In this document: positions 1-9,096 of the stretch, piece by piece
How positions within the stretch are numbered: position 1 is the first letter of the stretch
Layout of the letters: the number at the start of each line of letters is the position of its first letter
Source of the DNA: Anabaena sp. UHCC 0204
GTDB taxonomy: Bacteria; Cyanobacteriota; Cyanobacteriia; Cyanobacteriales; Nostocaceae
Assembly (NCBI RefSeq): GCF_009711975.1
Contig: NZ_VIKW01000021.1
Span: forward strand, 37,182 to 101,181
Direction: 5' to 3'
DNA: 64,000 bases
Notes under the pieces: model-generated
Seen by the model: the letters and a program-made list of their open reading frames with translations, nothing else
What the model was told of the DNA's origin: nothing
Database searches by the model: none
Program-made: the position numbers and the translations under genes

Positions 1-436
1 ATCCAGGAGTATCAATTAATTCTACTTGGGATTGGCCATTGCTTGGTAATGTGGCTTTTAAAGTTCCTAAAGCTTCTTTGCTAATACTCCAATTAACTGT
101 TTGAGCATCACGAGTAACACCATGTAGGGGACCTGTAATAAAGACTTCTTGACCGACTAAAGCATTGAGAAGGGAAGATTTACCACGTCCTACCATTCCA
201 AAAGCTGCAATTTGAACTACCATACTTTCTAGTTTATCTAGCATGGTTTCTAAGTCGTTAATTTCCGTTTCTAAACCTGATTTTTCCGCAGGGGAAAGAT
301 CCAGATTATTAACTAAGTTTTTCAGTGCAGTTTTGGCTTGTTTATAGTTAAGTTCGGCTTGAATATCGTCAAAGGTAAAAATGGCGTTGTCTAGTTCTTC
401 TTCCCAGTTGGGGATAGGTTCAGGTATTGTATTCAT
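1..436 (-). CDS. GTPase, dynamin/Era-like superfamily (3' part beyond window)
   Basis: The minus-strand frame is open from an ATG at 436 to the left edge, giving 145 codons of an incomplete protein. The N-terminal 70 residues look helical and acidic. A P-loop GMVGRGKSS follows at about residues 80-88 (G1), and a G3 motif DTPG lies at the very edge. This is the order of a P-loop GTPase of the type that in cyanobacteria often carries a C-terminal DUF697 or membrane domain, but that part is outside the window. It probably hydrolyses GTP; partner and location cannot be read from here. No neighbour on the same strand is close enough to imply an operon. The GTPase assignment is strong and the subfamily is open. 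Confidence 0.8.
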   Translation of the reverse strand, partial: MNTIPEPIPNWEEELDNAIFTFDDIQAELNYKQAKTALKNLVNNLDLSPAEKSGLETEINDLETMLDKLESMVVQIAAFGMVGRGKSSLLNALVGQEVFITGPLHGVTRDAQTVNWSISKEALGTLKATLPSNGQSQVELIDTPG

Positions 437-603
437 TTTAGGTGATTGGTAATTGGGAGGAGAAGAAAAAAATGTCCTTCTTTCTTCATCATGACTTACG
501 TACAAGTTAGGAAAGAACGAACCACGAAGGAACGAAGAACACGAAGAAAAGAGGGTTTCAGAGAGATTTTGCGTAAGTCCTATTCATTCTTCTTTCTGAT
601 AGC

Positions 604-702
604 GCAGCGTGGCGTAAGCCATACTCCTATAAGGGCGAAGCATTCGGGTGATAAATTATCCATTTTTTGTCTAAGGCCATTTTCCGAATGCTTCGCCCCT
701 AC
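604..702. repeat. intergenic palindromic repeat (GGGCGAAGCATTCGG family)
   Basis: The arms GGGCGAAGCATTCGG (from about 631) and CCGAATGCTTCGCCC (from about 683) are inverted copies, preceded by a second small repeat (GCAGCGTGGCGTAAGCCATA). The same 15-mer recurs several times at 45773-45905. This is a dispersed repeat and not a gene; the reading frame over 446-745 is only a by-product of it. Confidence 0.7.
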
Positions 703-713
703 GACTCCTGCGA

Positions 714-1472
714 TCATACTAATTGGTGTAATTCATTGGGAGTAAGATGAGAATGAACAACTTCACCATCACGAAACCAAACAATCCGTTTAGTTTGACG
801 CGCAACTTCTGATTCATGGGTGACGATCACAACGGTGATACCGCTGCTATTTAGTTCACTAAATAAGTCTAATACTTCTTGAGTAGTGTGAGAATCGAGT
901 GCGCCGGTGGGTTCATCTGCGAGGAGAACAACAGGCTGGTTGACAATAGCGCGAGCGATCGCTACTCTTTGTTGTTGTCCACCTGATAATTGAGTAGGTT
1001 TGTTATGGAGACGATTTTCTAAACCAACTTTGATTAATGCAGATGTGGCTCGTTCTTTTCTTTCACTAATTTTCACACCAGCATATACCATTGGTAACAT
1101 CACATTTTCTAAAGCTGTCAATTGGTTTAATAAATGGAATTGTTGAAAAACAAATCCTAGTTTTTTATTCCGAATATGCGCCAATTCTGTATCACTCATT
1201 TGAGCGACATTCAAATTATCTAAATAATAATTTCCATTAGTAGGACGATCTAAACAACCAATAATATTCATGGCTGTTGATTTACCTGAACCAGAAGGAC
1301 CCATAATTGAACAATATTCACCTTGTTCTATCACTAAATTGACTTGATTGAGTGCCTTTACTTCTGTTTCCCCAATCCCATAAACTTTGAAAATATCTTC
1401 TAAACGAATAATTCCTGATTCTGGTGTAGAAAGGGGAATATTTGCATCATTAAAAGTCAGAGTATTAGCCAT
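714..1472 (-). CDS. ABC transporter ATP-binding protein, MacB/LolD type
   Basis: A 252-residue ATPase of an efflux ABC system. Walker [10 protein letters not shown] is at about 58-66, the Q-loop in FVFQQF near 110, the signature LSGGQQQR near 162-169, Walker [10 protein letters not shown] near 182-190 and the H-loop VTHE near 217. Sequence and length fit the LolD/MacB/DevA group that drives FtsX-type permeases. It is the last gene of a three-gene minus-strand operon (membrane fusion protein, permease, ATPase), 30 bp after the permease. It should power export or mechanotransmission by the permease at 1503-2720. The substrate cannot be inferred. All catalytic motifs are intact. Confidence 0.93.
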   Translation of the reverse strand: MANTLTFNDANIPLSTPESGIIRLEDIFKVYGIGETEVKALNQVNLVIEQGEYCSIMGPSGSGKSTAMNIIGCLDRPTNGNYYLDNLNVAQMSDTELAHIRNKKLGFVFQQFHLLNQLTALENVMLPMVYAGVKISERKERATSALIKVGLENRLHNKPTQLSGGQQQRVAIARAIVNQPVVLLADEPTGALDSHTTQEVLDLFSELNSSGITVVIVTHESEVARQTKRIVWFRDGEVVHSHLTPNELHQLV

Positions 1473-1502
1473 AAATATTGATTGCCTTTTTTAAATTAAA
1501 AA

Positions 1503-2720
1503 TTACGCTGTTCTCAGTGCTACCATGGGATCAAGTTGAGCCGCACGACGAGCCGGAACAACACCAAAAAATAAACCAATACTCCCAGAAACACTAGCAG
1601 CTAATATGACCGCAGAAGGAGATATACCAGCTTGTAAAGGTGTAACCATACTAATTAAAATCACACTTCCACCACCTAAAGCAATTCCCAATATACCACC
1701 AGCAATTGAGAGAATCACTGCTTCAATCATGAATTGAATTAAGATGTCTTGTTGAGTTGCACCAATGGCTTTTCTGAGTCCAATTTCTTGGGTACGTTCA
1801 GTAACAGAAACGAGCATAATATTCATGATTCCAATTCCACCAACTAATAGGGAAATACCGGCAATGGCAGCTAACATTAAAGTTAAGCCATTTGTAATCG
1901 TGCTAATAATATCTAAAATGTTTTTCTGAGTCCGAATTGTAAAATCATCTTCCTGGGTAATCTTGTGACGTAATCGCAATAAATTGGTAAGTTGAAATTC
2001 TGCCGCTCTAATGCTATTTTCATCTTTAGCAGATACAGAAATCAAAGATAAATCAATCCCATAGGGAGATGTTCTCCCCACAATACGACCGGACATAGTA
2101 GTAATGGGAATAAAGGCAATATCATCATTGTTATTTCCTAAAAATGTCCCTTTAGCTACGGTTAAACCAATCACTTCAAAACTAACATTTTTAATGCGGA
2201 TATTTTGACCAATGGGACTTTGATTACCAAACAGTTTTCTTGCTAATTCTGGACCTAATACCACCACTGGTAAACTACGTTTAATATCTAATTCATTGAA
2301 AAATCTTCCTTTTTCTATTTCAACACTCCGCACAGCGAGATAATTAGGAGTAGTCCCAATAATGGAACTACTAGAGTTTTTGTTGCGGTAGGTAATAGTA
2401 GTTCTGGTATTAATTTCTGGAGCAACATCTTTAATAGCACGAACTTGTTTAGCTATAGCTTTAGCATCTTCTAAAACTAAAGTTTTGGGTATCTCTATGA
2501 CTCGGTTACGACTTTCTGGACTACCAGGAATGATAAATAGTAAATTAGGTCCCAAAGATTCAAATTGTTCAGTAGCTAATTTTTGCGCTCCTTCTCCAAT
2601 CCCAATCATGGCAATAACTGAAGCATTACCGATGATAATTCCTAACATTGTTAAACTACTTCTCAGCTTATTAGCTAATAAAGTAGTAGTTGCCATTTTT
2701 ACACTTTCTAAAATATCCAT
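1503..2720 (-). CDS. ABC transporter permease, MacB/FtsX family
   Basis: A 405-residue inner-membrane permease. It has an N-terminal transmembrane helix (about 20-42), then a periplasmic MacB_PCD-like domain (about 45-255), then three C-terminal helices (about 280-400) with the conserved cytoplasmic element TERTQEIGLRKAIGA that couples to the ATPase. This four-helix FtsX topology matches MacB without its fused ATPase, which here is the separate downstream gene. It sits between the membrane fusion protein gene (2844-4319) and the ATPase gene (714-1472). With them and an unlinked outer-membrane TolC-like partner it should form a tripartite exporter. The heterocyst exporter DevBCA has the same gene order, but the sequence alone does not assign that role. 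Confidence 0.92.
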   Translation of the reverse strand: MDILESVKMATTTLLANKLRSSLTMLGIIIGNASVIAMIGIGEGAQKLATEQFESLGPNLLFIIPGSPESRNRVIEIPKTLVLEDAKAIAKQVRAIKDVAPEINTRTTITYRNKNSSSSIIGTTPNYLAVRSVEIEKGRFFNELDIKRSLPVVVLGPELARKLFGNQSPIGQNIRIKNVSFEVIGLTVAKGTFLGNNNDDIAFIPITTMSGRIVGRTSPYGIDLSLISVSAKDENSIRAAEFQLTNLLRLRHKITQEDDFTIRTQKNILDIISTITNGLTLMLAAIAGISLLVGGIGIMNIMLVSVTERTQEIGLRKAIGATQQDILIQFMIEAVILSIAGGILGIALGGGSVILISMVTPLQAGISPSAVILAASVSGSIGLFFGVVPARRAAQLDPMVALRTA

Positions 2721-2843
2721 AATTTTGTTAAATGTGAAATTTACAATTCAATTCCTAATTCCTCTTTTAATTCAGCCAATGTCTGAGTCCATTCTCAAGA
2801 CAGAAATAAAAGTTTAACATTTTCATGCAATCTTCATAAATTA

Positions 2844-4319
2844 CTATTGCGATGGTTTACGCCCCTTCTCTTTAGGTAGTTCAATAAATACCCTTTCTCC
2901 AGCTTTTAAACCATCTAAAACCTGAATTTGACTATCAATATTTGCCCCAATTTTCACCGGACGAAATTCTGGTTTATTCTGAGTATCTGCCACCCAAACA
3001 CCTGTTTTTCCTGATTGGGTAACAATCACCTCTTGGGGAATTAACAAAGCATTATCAACAGTATCACCAATAAAAGTGACTTCACTAACATTCATTCCTG
3101 AACGTAATTTATCTTTGCCTGTATTCAAATTCACTCGTACTTGAAAAGATGTCACATTTTGATCTACTACAGCTTCAGGAGCAATCAAACGCACAGTACC
3201 TTGAAACACTTCATCTGGATAAGCATCAACAATAATTTCTACTTTTTGTCCTTGTTTAATTTGGGATATATCTACTTCAGGAACATTAGCTAAAACTTCT
3301 AAACCTTTAGCTAAAGCGACTATCGAAGTTGAGGTAGCAGAAGCATTACTAGAAGCGGAAATTGCTGGACTTACATATCCTCCTAATGTGGCATATCTCT
3401 GGGTAATAATTCCCGAAAAAGGAGCGCGAATAATTGTATCTTCTAATTGTACTTGTTGTTGTTGTAATTGAGCCGCTGCTGCAACTACCGCTGCTTTGAA
3501 TCTGGCAATTTCTTCGGGACGATTACCATTTTCTAATTTTCGTAATCCTTCCCGTTCTTGATTAACTATTGCTTGTTGCCTTTGAATATCTTCGGTGCGG
3601 TTGCCAATTTGCAATAAAGATAATCGTTTTTGAGCTTCTTGCAAATTAGCTTTTGCTTTTCTATCTTCACTGATATATTGTTCTAAAGTATCTTGGGAAA
3701 TAGCGCCTTCTTTGGCCAAATCTTGATTACGTTTTAACCTCGATTGAGTTAGTTCTACAGAAGCTTTTGCTGAGTCTACTTGAGCCTGTGCTTGTTGAAT
3801 TTCCTGTAAACGATTTCCATCACGGGCGATCGCTAATTGTGCCTGTGCTTGGGCTACACGGGCTTTAGCTTGGGCAATATCTTCGGGACGAGTTCCAGCT
3901 TGACTTTCCGCTAACTGTGCCTTTGTCTGTTCTAAGTTAGCTTTGTATTGGAGAATTCGCATTCTAATTTCCGAATTATCCATACGCGCAATAATTTGTC
4001 CTTTTTCTACAGTTTCTCCTTGTTCAACTTTTAAATCTGCTAAAAGTCCTGGACTTTTAGGACTAATATTCACACTTTCAACCGGTTGTACTTTTCCACT
4101 AGCAGTAATTCTCACGGTGACGCTTTGTGCTGCCACAGGAACAGTCAATTTACTAATATCTGGCGGTTTATTTCTTTCTTGTATGGTTTTGATAGTGGTT
4201 GTTGTTCCCACGATTAAGACACCACTAGCGATTAAACCCATTAACCAACGCAATGGATATTTAACTTTTTTGCGAATTAAGGGAATTTCTATGTAGAACG
4301 TCATATTATTTGGCAGCAA
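2844..4319 (-). CDS. efflux membrane fusion protein (HlyD/MacA family)
   Basis: A 491-residue periplasmic adaptor. It has one N-terminal membrane anchor (about 24-42), a biotinyl-lipoyl-like half motif near 75-115, a long alanine/glutamine-rich coiled coil (about 125-285), the second lipoyl half with the phrase IRAPFSGII near 296-304, then beta-barrel domains. The coiled coil contains repeated RPEDI/RLQEI/RTEDI/RPEEI segments, which suggests internal hairpin duplication. It is the first gene of the three-gene export operon, 123 bp upstream of the permease, and would bridge permease and TolC. A TetR gene lies upstream on the same strand, so local repression of the operon is plausible. Confidence 0.92.
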   Translation of the reverse strand: MLPNNMTFYIEIPLIRKKVKYPLRWLMGLIASGVLIVGTTTTIKTIQERNKPPDISKLTVPVAAQSVTVRITASGKVQPVESVNISPKSPGLLADLKVEQGETVEKGQIIARMDNSEIRMRILQYKANLEQTKAQLAESQAGTRPEDIAQAKARVAQAQAQLAIARDGNRLQEIQQAQAQVDSAKASVELTQSRLKRNQDLAKEGAISQDTLEQYISEDRKAKANLQEAQKRLSLLQIGNRTEDIQRQQAIVNQEREGLRKLENGNRPEEIARFKAAVVAAAAQLQQQQVQLEDTIIRAPFSGIITQRYATLGGYVSPAISASSNASATSTSIVALAKGLEVLANVPEVDISQIKQGQKVEIIVDAYPDEVFQGTVRLIAPEAVVDQNVTSFQVRVNLNTGKDKLRSGMNVSEVTFIGDTVDNALLIPQEVIVTQSGKTGVWVADTQNKPEFRPVKIGANIDSQIQVLDGLKAGERVFIELPKEKGRKPSQ

Positions 4320-4650
4320 TTACTAAAATTGAAGGTTGTTAATTGTTTTGGAATTGAAGATGCAAAAATACTATTTGTAAAAGTCATAAAATTAATACAT
4401 TCTTGAGTATTAACTTTCATTGATACTAACAATTAAATCTAGGATGAGCCATCACCTGATTGGGTGAATATATAGCAATTCTCATTTTAGTGAGGTACAA
4501 GAAGTAAAAAATTAACCGCAGATGTAAGAGGATAAACGCAGATAAACGCAGATGAATATGTAATAATTACCAATCAAATAGCACCACCAATAAAATGTAA
4601 GTAATCACTTATTAATCCTTGAAAAAAAAGGTTAAGGTGAAGTTGTACAA
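4320..4650. other. intergenic region upstream of the efflux operon
   Basis: The 331 bp between the TetR gene and the efflux operon hold no convincing ORF. They contain a repeat fragment with tandem CGCAGATAAACGCAGAT near 4533-4550, found in reverse orientation near 32555-32585, and a TetR-operator-like palindrome at 4598-4611. The efflux promoter should lie here. Confidence 0.5.
4598..4611. promoter_or_regulatory. candidate second TetR operator
   Basis: TAAGTAATCACTTA is a near-palindrome with TAAGT/ACTTA arms. It matches half-sites of the perfect palindrome that overlaps the TetR start (5246-5267). Its position downstream of tetR and upstream of the efflux operon fits a site that lets the same repressor control export. 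This is inference from sequence similarity. Confidence 0.4.
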
Positions 4651-5244
4651 TTAATCTTGAATGGGTGCAATTCCTTGCCAAACAATATCTACGAGATTCT
4701 GGACAAAGATTGTTTCTTCGGTTTTGATAAATTCTCCGGGGTGCATTTGCTCTAAAAAAACATAGTTCATTAATGATCCTAACAATATCATAGCAATAGT
4801 CTGAGGGTCGCTAGGGCGCAAACGTCCTTGTTCTATTTCTTTTGCTAGGAAGTTAGTAAATACTTTGACCTCGCGGATAGGTTTTGATTTGATTATACTT
4901 GCCGTTTCTGGAAGTAGATTACCGCACGCTTTTAACATCATCAATCGTGGCATCACTTGACGATGAAACTCTAAGGTTTGTAGACACAAATTAATGAGGT
5001 TTTCTCTGAGATTCCCTTTTCCAGATAAAGAATCCAGTTCTTCCACCCAAGGGGGTCTTTCCGCAATTCCCATTGACGCAAAAAATAGTTTTTCTTTGGT
5101 TGAAAAGCGTTTAAAAATAGATGCTTCCGAAATTCCAGCTTTTTGGGCAATTTCTAAGGTTGAAGCCCCAAATCCTTGTTGCAGAAATATTTCCCGGGCT
5201 GCATCTAAAATTTGCTCATTAGTGATTTTTGTTGTGCGTGCCAT
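4651..5244 (-). CDS. TetR/AcrR family transcriptional regulator
   Basis: About 197 residues from ATG 5244 (MARTTKITNEQIL); an in-frame GTG at 5262 would add six residues. The N-terminal HTH is typical: ILDAAREIFLQQGFGASTLEIAQKAGISEASIFKRFSTKEKLF covers the three helices and the start of helix 4, here quoted only to mark residues 12-55. The C-terminal ligand domain is helical and includes an LMNYVFLEQ segment. It lies directly upstream of the efflux operon on the same strand and has a perfect palindrome over its own start, so it probably represses itself and perhaps the exporter. The inducer is unknown. Confidence 0.9.
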   Translation of the reverse strand: MARTTKITNEQILDAAREIFLQQGFGASTLEIAQKAGISEASIFKRFSTKEKLFFASMGIAERPPWVEELDSLSGKGNLRENLINLCLQTLEFHRQVMPRLMMLKACGNLLPETASIIKSKPIREVKVFTNFLAKEIEQGRLRPSDPQTIAMILLGSLMNYVFLEQMHPGEFIKTEETIFVQNLVDIVWQGIAPIQD

Positions 5245-5245
5245 A

Positions 5246-5267
5246 AATAAGTGTGTAGTCACTTATT
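5246..5267. promoter_or_regulatory. perfect palindrome overlapping the tetR start, candidate autoregulatory operator
   Basis: AATAAGTG, six bases, CACTTATT: two exact 8-base arms ending 1 bp upstream of the ATG at 5244. Size and position fit a TetR dimer site that would block tetR transcription or translation. It also argues that the real start is 5244, because the GTG at 5262 falls inside the palindrome. Confidence 0.6.
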
Positions 5268-5376
5268 AATTTAACAGTTGTTAATTGTCTTGTCAAGAAC
5301 AAGAACCAGGAATTTTACAGATTTTTGCAAATTAGTCAAAGCGGATTTGGCTGTGCTAACTCTCTCATTTATGCAA

Positions 5377-6510
5377 TTAAATTGTCATCGGTGACTCAAC
5401 ATAAAGAGTTGGTTCTTTCATGGTAAATTCTATGCCGTAACTAAGCAACTTTTTAGAAATATGTTCATTGGCTAATTCCAATAACCGCTTACGAAAATCA
5501 ATTGAATTTTCATGAGAACCCAAAATAAAGAAACTCACCCTAGCGCGAACTCCTGATTTATCTTCTTGGGGAAATAAGTTAATTTTGGTACTGTTAGGAT
5601 CAATTCCAAATAAAGTATTGGTACTTTCCTTGATCACTTTTTCTAGTAATGCTTCTTCAGCTTTTTCTAGGAAGCGAGCAAAATCAAGATAAAGTAAAAC
5701 CATTAACTTTTTACCTCTGGTGATATTTTCAATATCAACTTTGGCCATAACTGAATTAGGAACAATTACCAAGGTACTTTTTGCAGCAGTTCTTAGTTTT
5801 GTAGAACGTAAACCAATAGATTCTATGCGAGCAAATAATATCCCTTGAGAACTTAAATTGACACGAATGTATTCTCCAGGAACAAAAGGACGATCTAGAT
5901 ATAAAACAATTGTGCCAAATATTTGTTCTAAAGTGCTTTGAGCAGCAAAAGCAACAGCTATACCCCCAATACCCAAACCGGCAATTAAACCTATTAAGTT
6001 GATATTTTGACTCTGGGCAAATGCTAAAGCGGCTATAAACCCAATCATGATATTAAAAACAGTTTCCGAAACCAGTAGTAATTCGTCAATTTCTAACCCT
6101 ACTTTGCGAATTAACTCAATGCCATAGACGCGCAGAACTTGACGAAACAAGCGAGATACTAAAGCTGCAAAACTGCTAATTACTGCTAAATTTAGAAAAA
6201 ATTTCAGGAATAGATAAAAGCCTGAATATTGTTGCAGTAAATTTGTAGATACAGAAATAAGAACGAAAGTACCTGTAATTTTCAGGAGGTTTTCTAGAGG
6301 ATCAATTAAGCTTTCATAAATCTTGACTATTGTCTGGGGTGTAAATTTATGAACAACTATTTTTAACAACCCAGGAGTATATTTACCAACTAACAAAGAG
6401 ATGAGAAAAAAGAAACAGAAAATTCCTAAATTTATTCCTAATAAAATCAGAAATTTGCGTGTTTCTTCATCTATTGACAACCAAGTTTGAATATCAACTA
6501 AAATCTGCAT
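5377..6510 (-). CDS. mechanosensitive ion channel, MscS family
   Basis: A 377-residue membrane protein. Hydrophobic segments at about 18-45, 75-115 and 145-195 lead to the glycine/alanine-rich pore helix (LGIGGIAVAFAAQSTLEQ near 183-200) and then the MscS beta domain with DRPFVPGEY and IGLRSTKLRT. The C-terminus ends in PTLYVESPMTI, much like its neighbour. It would open under membrane tension and release solutes on hypo-osmotic shock. It lies 17 bp downstream of a second MscS gene (6528-7511) on the same strand; shared motifs show a tandem duplication. There is no extra regulatory domain. Confidence 0.9.
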   Translation of the reverse strand: MQILVDIQTWLSIDEETRKFLILLGINLGIFCFFFLISLLVGKYTPGLLKIVVHKFTPQTIVKIYESLIDPLENLLKITGTFVLISVSTNLLQQYSGFYLFLKFFLNLAVISSFAALVSRLFRQVLRVYGIELIRKVGLEIDELLLVSETVFNIMIGFIAALAFAQSQNINLIGLIAGLGIGGIAVAFAAQSTLEQIFGTIVLYLDRPFVPGEYIRVNLSSQGILFARIESIGLRSTKLRTAAKSTLVIVPNSVMAKVDIENITRGKKLMVLLYLDFARFLEKAEEALLEKVIKESTNTLFGIDPNSTKINLFPQEDKSGVRARVSFFILGSHENSIDFRKRLLELANEHISKKLLSYGIEFTMKEPTLYVESPMTI

Positions 6511-6527
6511 TTTATGTACTTACTTGT

Positions 6528-7511
6528 TTAAATTGTGATGGGTGCATCAATATTAACTGGTTCATCTGCAACATCAAAATCAATACCAAATCCTTGAAGC
6601 TGCATAGTAATATTTTGTTTAGCTATGTCTAGTAATTGATGACGTATATCCATACCTATTTCACCAGCACCGAGAATAAAAAAGCTAATTTGTGCCTGAG
6701 TAGTATTATTTTTTTCTTTGTGGTATATATCTTTAAAATTCACTTCTGTATTCCGGGAATCTATGCCAAATAAATCTTTGCTACTTTCTAAGATCACTTG
6801 ACGAATTAAAGCTTTTTCGTTGTCATTAATTTCTTGATAGAATTTCAAATAAATTAAGGAAACAACTTTTTTGCCGCCGGTAAAATTTTCGATACTTAAT
6901 TGTATGAGGGAATCATTGGGAACTATAGTTAAAGTTCCTTTACCGGAATTTCTAATTTTTGTAGAACGTAAACCTATTGATTCTACTCTACCAAATGTCC
7001 CATCAGGTAAACCAATATAATCATCAACCACAAAAGGTCTATCAATATAAATTACAATTCCACCTAATAACTGTTGCAAGGTTTGTTTAGCTGCAAATGC
7101 TAATGCAACTCCACCGATTCCTAAACTCGTTACTAAACCTAAAAGATTGATTTGATGAGTCTGGGCAAAAATGCAGAAGATGATTATAGAAATGAGACCT
7201 TTGGCGATAATATTAGATACTATTAATATTTCACCATTCATTTTTTGCTTAATAGCTGACTCTAGCAAGTAATAATTGAAGAATTTATCAAATAGTCGAG
7301 AGGTTAAGACACCTACGACAATGGCTATTGATAAACCCAGGGGAATTTCTATATATTTAAGCCAACTTTTTTGTAGAACGATTAATAAGAAAATATCACT
7401 AATGCTCAATAAACAAGTAAATATTAGCCATTTTTGGTAAGGTGTAATAATTTGTTCATAAATTTTCTGTAATTGAGGTGAGAAAAACTGAGTAATGATT
7501 GATTCATTCAT
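6528..7511 (-). CDS. mechanosensitive ion channel, MscS family (tandem paralogue)
   Basis: A 327-residue paralogue of the next gene. It carries the pore helix LGIGGVALAFAAKQTLQQ near 135-152, the beta-domain motifs DRPFVVDDYIG and IGLRSTKIRN, and the same style of C-terminal end (EPVNIDAPITI). Hydrophobic helices cover about 25-50, 57-80 and 100-150. It is first in the two-gene minus-strand pair and was probably co-transcribed with 5377-6510. Products may form homo- or hetero-heptamers; the sequence does not say which. Confidence 0.9.
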   Translation of the reverse strand: MNESIITQFFSPQLQKIYEQIITPYQKWLIFTCLLSISDIFLLIVLQKSWLKYIEIPLGLSIAIVVGVLTSRLFDKFFNYYLLESAIKQKMNGEILIVSNIIAKGLISIIIFCIFAQTHQINLLGLVTSLGIGGVALAFAAKQTLQQLLGGIVIYIDRPFVVDDYIGLPDGTFGRVESIGLRSTKIRNSGKGTLTIVPNDSLIQLSIENFTGGKKVVSLIYLKFYQEINDNEKALIRQVILESSKDLFGIDSRNTEVNFKDIYHKEKNNTTQAQISFFILGAGEIGMDIRHQLLDIAKQNITMQLQGFGIDFDVADEPVNIDAPITI

Positions 7512-7928
7512 GTTTTGCTAACTTACAGAGACAATAAATTAAGAAGCCATTGAAAATGTCATCTCGTATGACACTATATACTATTCTCTATAACTTTTGC
7601 TCAACGGATTTTAATATTGGGCGATTATAAATCGCTACTACACAAACAAAGTCCACCTCCGTGGACTCATGAAAATTAAGGGTTTTGTCTGTTTATTTGT
7701 GATTTCCAGTCGTTAAGGGACTTCCAAGAAATAAATTATCTAGAGTAACGTTAGCGTAGCGTGCGTGCAGCGCATACCGCAGAGGCGCAGAGGAATAAGG
7801 GTTTGAGTGGTCACTGAGCTTGCAATGCCCTGAGCGAAGCCGAAGGGTCGAAGTGAGGTTTTTTACGTTAGGTGGTTGAGTGTTTTTTTATTTGGAAGTC
7901 CCTAAAATTCGGAATTTTTCTGCAAAAA
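7512..7928. repeat. repeat-rich intergenic region
   Basis: No ORF stands out in these 417 bp. They hold a short hairpin (GTCCACCTCCGTGGAC near 7650), a GTAGCGTGCGTGCAGCGCAT element near 7755 and a palindromic CCCTGAGCGAAGCCGAAGGG element near 7828-7848. The last recurs near 12170 in inverted orientation and, as a variant, inside the coding region of cimA near 23220. Confidence 0.6.
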
Positions 7929-8990
7929 TTAACGTCCTTTTAAGTCGTTAAGTCTATTAACTAAGAAACTTTGTTGTTTACTATCTTCTAATCTTTGAGC
8001 TATGGAAATAGCTTGCTGATATAAATCTTTGGCTTTGGCAAAGTTACCCATTCTTTCATATATTTCTCCAGAAATTGCTAAATATTTTAAATCTTCGGCT
8101 GGGTTTCTAATTGAATCGGTGATGGCGACACGATTTTCTAACAGTTCTAATGCTCGACTATAACGCCCTACAGCAGCATGGGCTGTGACTAAACCATCAA
8201 TGGCTCGTAATTGGTTAGGGCGCTCAAAACTCTTTTTAGCTAACCGCATTGCTGAACCATAACTACCAATGGTATTTTGATAATCGCCGATCGCTAAATA
8301 AGCATCTCCAAGGTTATTCAATGTGTTGGCTTCACCGATAGCATCACCAAGTTGGCGGCGGAATGTTAAGGCATATTCACCAATTTTGATGGCTTTATTA
8401 TAATCACCTCTTCTGAGGGCAACTAAGCTTAAATTACTTAAAGATAGTCCTTGTCCTTCAATGTTAGTTACATTTCTGGCAATGACTAAAGCTTCTTGAA
8501 GTGTTTGTTCTGCGGCGACATTTTCGCCCTTTTCTAGAAATAAACTACTCAGATTATTGAGAGCAAATATCTGATTTTGGAAGTCTCGATTATCACGAGC
8601 GATCGCTAATTGTCTCCGAATAGCATCTTCGGCATTTTTGATATCATCTAATTGTAGATAAGTATTGGCTAATAAATCATAGGTTAAACCTTGGGCTTTT
8701 AAGTCACCCAATGATTGATAAATTTCTAAGGCTTGTAAACTTGATTTCAGGGCTTTATCTGGAAATCCTAATGATAATTGCTGTCTACCCAATTTTAATA
8801 ATCTATCTGCTCCATCTCGTGACGGTTTGTTAGCGGTGTTATTTAAGGGACGGTGAATTTGTTGTGTAATATCATTGGCTTTTACACTTGCAGTATTAAA
8901 CAAACAGGTGAATAGTAAAATGTAAAAGGTGCAAAGCTGCAAATTGGCTATATTAATTGTCTTCCCTGGTAAAAAATGCCGCTGTTTCAT
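7929..8990 (-). CDS. secreted TPR-repeat protein
   Basis: 353 residues. A hydrophobic segment at about 20-36 followed by ASVKA looks like a signal peptide. The rest is made of TPR units of about 40 residues from roughly 60 to 345; recognisable helices include ALKSSLQALEIYQSLGD, NNLGDAYLAIGDYQ and YLAISGEIYERMGNFAKA. TPR proteins act as protein-binding scaffolds; the partner is not evident. It stands alone between repeat-rich DNA and a sigma-like gene. It ends at the final TPR with no extra effector domain. Confidence 0.85.
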   Translation of the reverse strand: MKQRHFLPGKTINIANLQLCTFYILLFTCLFNTASVKANDITQQIHRPLNNTANKPSRDGADRLLKLGRQQLSLGFPDKALKSSLQALEIYQSLGDLKAQGLTYDLLANTYLQLDDIKNAEDAIRRQLAIARDNRDFQNQIFALNNLSSLFLEKGENVAAEQTLQEALVIARNVTNIEGQGLSLSNLSLVALRRGDYNKAIKIGEYALTFRRQLGDAIGEANTLNNLGDAYLAIGDYQNTIGSYGSAMRLAKKSFERPNQLRAIDGLVTAHAAVGRYSRALELLENRVAITDSIRNPAEDLKYLAISGEIYERMGNFAKAKDLYQQAISIAQRLEDSKQQSFLVNRLNDLKGR

Positions 8991-9096
8991 AATATTTAAC
9001 CGTGAAATTCCGGCTGTAAATAAATGGTGTAATAGCTTTCACACTTGGTTTGAGTGCAGTAGATGAGCTATTGTGATTATTATAGCTAAGTTATGA

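Noticed and set aside
714..4319. Naming the exporter devBCA or macAB
   Set aside because: Gene order fits both, but the sequence does not show heterocyst specificity or macrolide transport, so no symbol was given.
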